Both the position numbers and the translations under genes were made by a program. From JAHECQ01 sp047638695 (GTDB lineage: Bacteria; Actinomycetota; Acidimicrobiia; Acidimicrobiales; SZUA-35): DNA of 7,579 bases. Shown in pieces: positions 6,108 to 7,579 of this stretch (position 1 is its first letter; each line of letters starts with the position of its first letter). The stretch is from contig JBLINY010000172.1 of assembly GCA_047638695.1 (NCBI GenBank), positions 1 to 7,579 on the forward strand, in the 5' to 3' direction. Under the pieces are notes generated by a model. That model saw only the letters and a program-made list of their open reading frames with translations. It made no database searches and was not told the DNA's origin.

Positions 6108-7547
6108 CTAACCGCACCCGGCATGCTGTTCTGTCGGCAATTCTGTGGTTGATGTGACCAATTCAGCGGCTAGATCAGTGGTGGCCACTGCTTCTGGTGC
6201 TGTGGTGGATGTCGGCCCCGACACCGACCCCGAAGGTGCCGGTCCTCCGACCGAAGGCACCACCTCGCTCCCAACGATCACCCGCACGTCGCGTCCCAGC
6301 AGGCCATCGACCTGTTCCAGCCGAGCTGACGGGCCCAGTGCGGCAGCGACGAGCTGCGCTGCCTGGCTGCCGTCGGCTCCGTGTCGCACCACCAGCCCGG
6401 GCTCGACGGTGGCGGCGCTGGGGCCCTCCACCACGAATCCATCGGCAACAAGCGCAGCCACAACGCCCTCGGTGTCCCCGTCGACGCCAGGGGCGTGCAC
6501 AACGGCAACGCGGACGGTGGACGGATCGTCCGAGCGAGCGCCTTGGAAGAGGGCGACTATGGGTGCCGCCTCAGCATCGAGGGGGATAAGCACGCTCTGG
6601 CTGCCAACGGTGTCGAATCGGGCAGGAAAGCTGTATGTCTCAAGCTCACCCGGCTCAAACGAGTTGTAGGTGGTGCTGAGTCCAAGCAGGAAGTCGATGG
6701 TGAGCTCTTGATCAATGGCGACGTGTTCGAGGCCCGTATCAATCAAGTCACTGAGAACAAACGGGTTTCTGGCGCCAAGGTCGATGGCTCGCTGCACCAG
6801 GCGCTGCAGGAAATCCTGTTGGCGGCGGATGCGCCCGAGATCGCTACTCGGGTCGGTGATCCAAAGGCCGCCAGCATCTTGCGTTTGGTAAAAGCGGCTA
6901 CGCACGTAGGCCAACGCCATCGGCGGATCGAGCGACGCACAGCCAGCCTCTGGGACCACAAAGCCGGTCATCGAGCGCTGATATTGCGGGTGCCAGTCGC
7001 GGGCCGGGGTGTCGAAGAACACCTCGACCGACCCAACCGCATCGACCAGACCTTCGAATCCGGCGAAGTCGACGTTCACGTAGTAGTTGATTGGAATACC
7101 GAACCCCTCCTCGATCGTCTCGATGAGGGTGGCCGGACCGCCGATAGCAAAGGCACTGTTGATCTTCTTCTCACTAGCAGTCCCGGCGATTGGCACCCAC
7201 AGATCGCGGGGCAAGCTCAGCAACGACGCCGTGCCGTCTCGCTCGTCGAGGTGGGCAATGATGATGACGTCCCCGTTTCGCTCGCCGATTCGCCCAGCCG
7301 CTATCGGATTATCAGGATCGAGCCCGGCAGAGGAGTCCGAACCAACCAGCAGAATGTTCAACACCCGACTTCCTGGTGTTGTCGGGTTCGCCGGTGTCAG
7401 CGTGCCTGCTAGCTGCACTCGGCTGATCGAGGCGGTCTTCTCCCACGAGATGTTTAAAAGCCAGGCCAAGGCAAGAGCCGACAGCATGGCCAGGACGTTG
7501 AAGCTGAGCAGCAATCGTTGAGGCCAGGTTCGGCGGGGGCGGCTCAT
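6108..7547 (-). CDS. LCP (LytR-CpsA-Psr) family membrane protein with C-terminal LytR_C domain
   Basis: LCP proteins transfer undecaprenyl-pyrophosphate-linked glycans (teichoic acid, capsule, arabinogalactan) to peptidoglycan or other envelope acceptors outside the membrane. This 479-residue protein has a basic N-terminus (RPRR, 3-6), one membrane segment about 12-33, then an extracytoplasmic LCP domain at about 62-290. Signatures: ILLVGSDSSAG (65-75), ERNGDVIIIAHLD (89-101), LLSLPRDLWVPI (109-120), KINSAFAIGG (128-137), INYYVNVDFAGFEGLVDAVG (153-172), ALAYVRSRFY (211-220) and DLGRIRRQQDFLQ (236-248). R90, D93, R114, D115, R216, R218 and R239/R241/R242 match the charged pyrophosphate-lipid pocket. 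VRVAVVHAPGVDGDTEGVVAAL begins a LytR_C domain (about 345-430). A low-complexity Gly/Ser/Thr/Pro tail (about 431-475) follows and ends AGCG. The ATG at 7547 has GAGG 8 bases upstream. It is the first gene in the window; the role in attaching this locus's glycan is inferred from context. Confidence 0.93.
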   Translation of the reverse strand: MSRPRRTWPQRLLLSFNVLAMLSALALAWLLNISWEKTASISRVQLAGTLTPANPTTPGSRVLNILLVGSDSSAGLDPDNPIAAGRIGERNGDVIIIAHLDERDGTASLLSLPRDLWVPIAGTASEKKINSAFAIGGPATLIETIEEGFGIPINYYVNVDFAGFEGLVDAVGSVEVFFDTPARDWHPQYQRSMTGFVVPEAGCASLDPPMALAYVRSRFYQTQDAGGLWITDPSSDLGRIRRQQDFLQRLVQRAIDLGARNPFVLSDLIDTGLEHVAIDQELTIDFLLGLSTTYNSFEPGELETYSFPARFDTVGSQSVLIPLDAEAAPIVALFQGARSDDPSTVRVAVVHAPGVDGDTEGVVAALVADGFVVEGPSAATVEPGLVVRHGADGSQAAQLVAAALGPSARLEQVDGLLGRDVRVIVGSEVVPSVGGPAPSGSVSGPTSTTAPEAVATTDLAAELVTSTTELPTEQHAGCG

Positions 7548-7549
7548 GC

Positions 7550-7579
7550 CAGTTGCCTCATCCGCCGTTGCCTCATCCG
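7550..7579 (-). repeat. Two tandem 15-base copies over the LCP ribosome-binding region
   Basis: Read on the minus strand, 7579-7565 is CGGATGAGGCAACGG and 7564-7550 is CGGATGAGGCAACTG, 14 of 15 bases identical and directly adjacent. Each copy holds GATGAGG, so the likely Shine-Dalgarno (GAGG at 7559-7556) of the LCP gene is present twice, 8 and 23 bases from its ATG. Each copy also contains an ATGA that could be the stop of an upstream gene. The window ends here, so more copies may exist. Confidence 0.7.

Noticed and set aside
6381..7412. 343-codon plus-strand open frame
   Set aside because: Lies fully antisense to the LCP gene, whose family motifs are continuous on the minus strand; no domain seen in the plus-strand product.
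1..7579. Search for mobile elements, CRISPR, tRNA or toxin/defence genes
   Set aside because: The window is almost fully covered by seven co-directional genes of recognisable glycan-assembly families; no inverted-repeat ends, spaced repeat arrays or RNA gene structure were seen.

Overview
The window is one block of genes, all on the minus strand, that reads as part of a cell-surface polysaccharide locus. In transcription order (right to left) it holds: a LytR-CpsA-Psr (LCP) family membrane protein with a LytR_C domain (7547 to 6108), UDP-glucose 6-dehydrogenase (6064 to 4787), UDP-glucuronate decarboxylase / UDP-xylose synthase (4782 to 3844), three GT-B fold, GT4-type glycosyltransferases (about 3830 to 2706, 2709 to 1591, 1594 to 365), and the first 122 codons of a mannose-1-phosphate guanylyltransferase (368 to beyond position 1). 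The long plus-strand open frames are antisense shadows of these genes.

The DNA is GC-rich, starts include GTG and TTG, and the LCP protein carries a LytR_C domain and a Ser/Thr/Pro-rich tail. The third glycosyltransferase has an N-terminus (TVEQFWHRVPGGTA) of a type I associate with actinobacterial GT4 proteins. Together these suggest a high-GC actinobacterium, possibly Acidimicrobiia (Ilumatobacter-like). This is an inference from protein style; no rRNA or marker gene is present.

The genes are very tightly packed. The last four are joined by three identical 4-base ATGA start/stop overlaps (2706-2709, 1591-1594, 365-368). The UGD-UXS gap is 4 bases, and the largest gap is 43 bases (LCP to UGD). 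This is almost certainly one operon. No promoter or terminator lies inside the window; both ends of the operon are outside it.

Together, UGD and UXS convert UDP-glucose to UDP-glucuronate and then UDP-xylose. ManC makes GDP-mannose, either as a donor or as the precursor of GDP-deoxyhexoses. Three glycosyltransferases would assemble a repeat unit, and the LCP protein is a candidate for attaching the finished glycan to the cell wall. Flippase, polymerase and priming transferase genes are not in the window.

The most notable details concern starts. The middle glycosyltransferase appears to lack any ATG/GTG/TTG codon at its true N-terminus and probably starts at CTG. UGD starts at TTG behind a strong Shine-Dalgarno sequence, 20 codons inside the longest open frame. 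A 15-base tandem duplication covers the ribosome-binding region of the LCP gene. I see no sign of a novel defence, mobile or RNA system.
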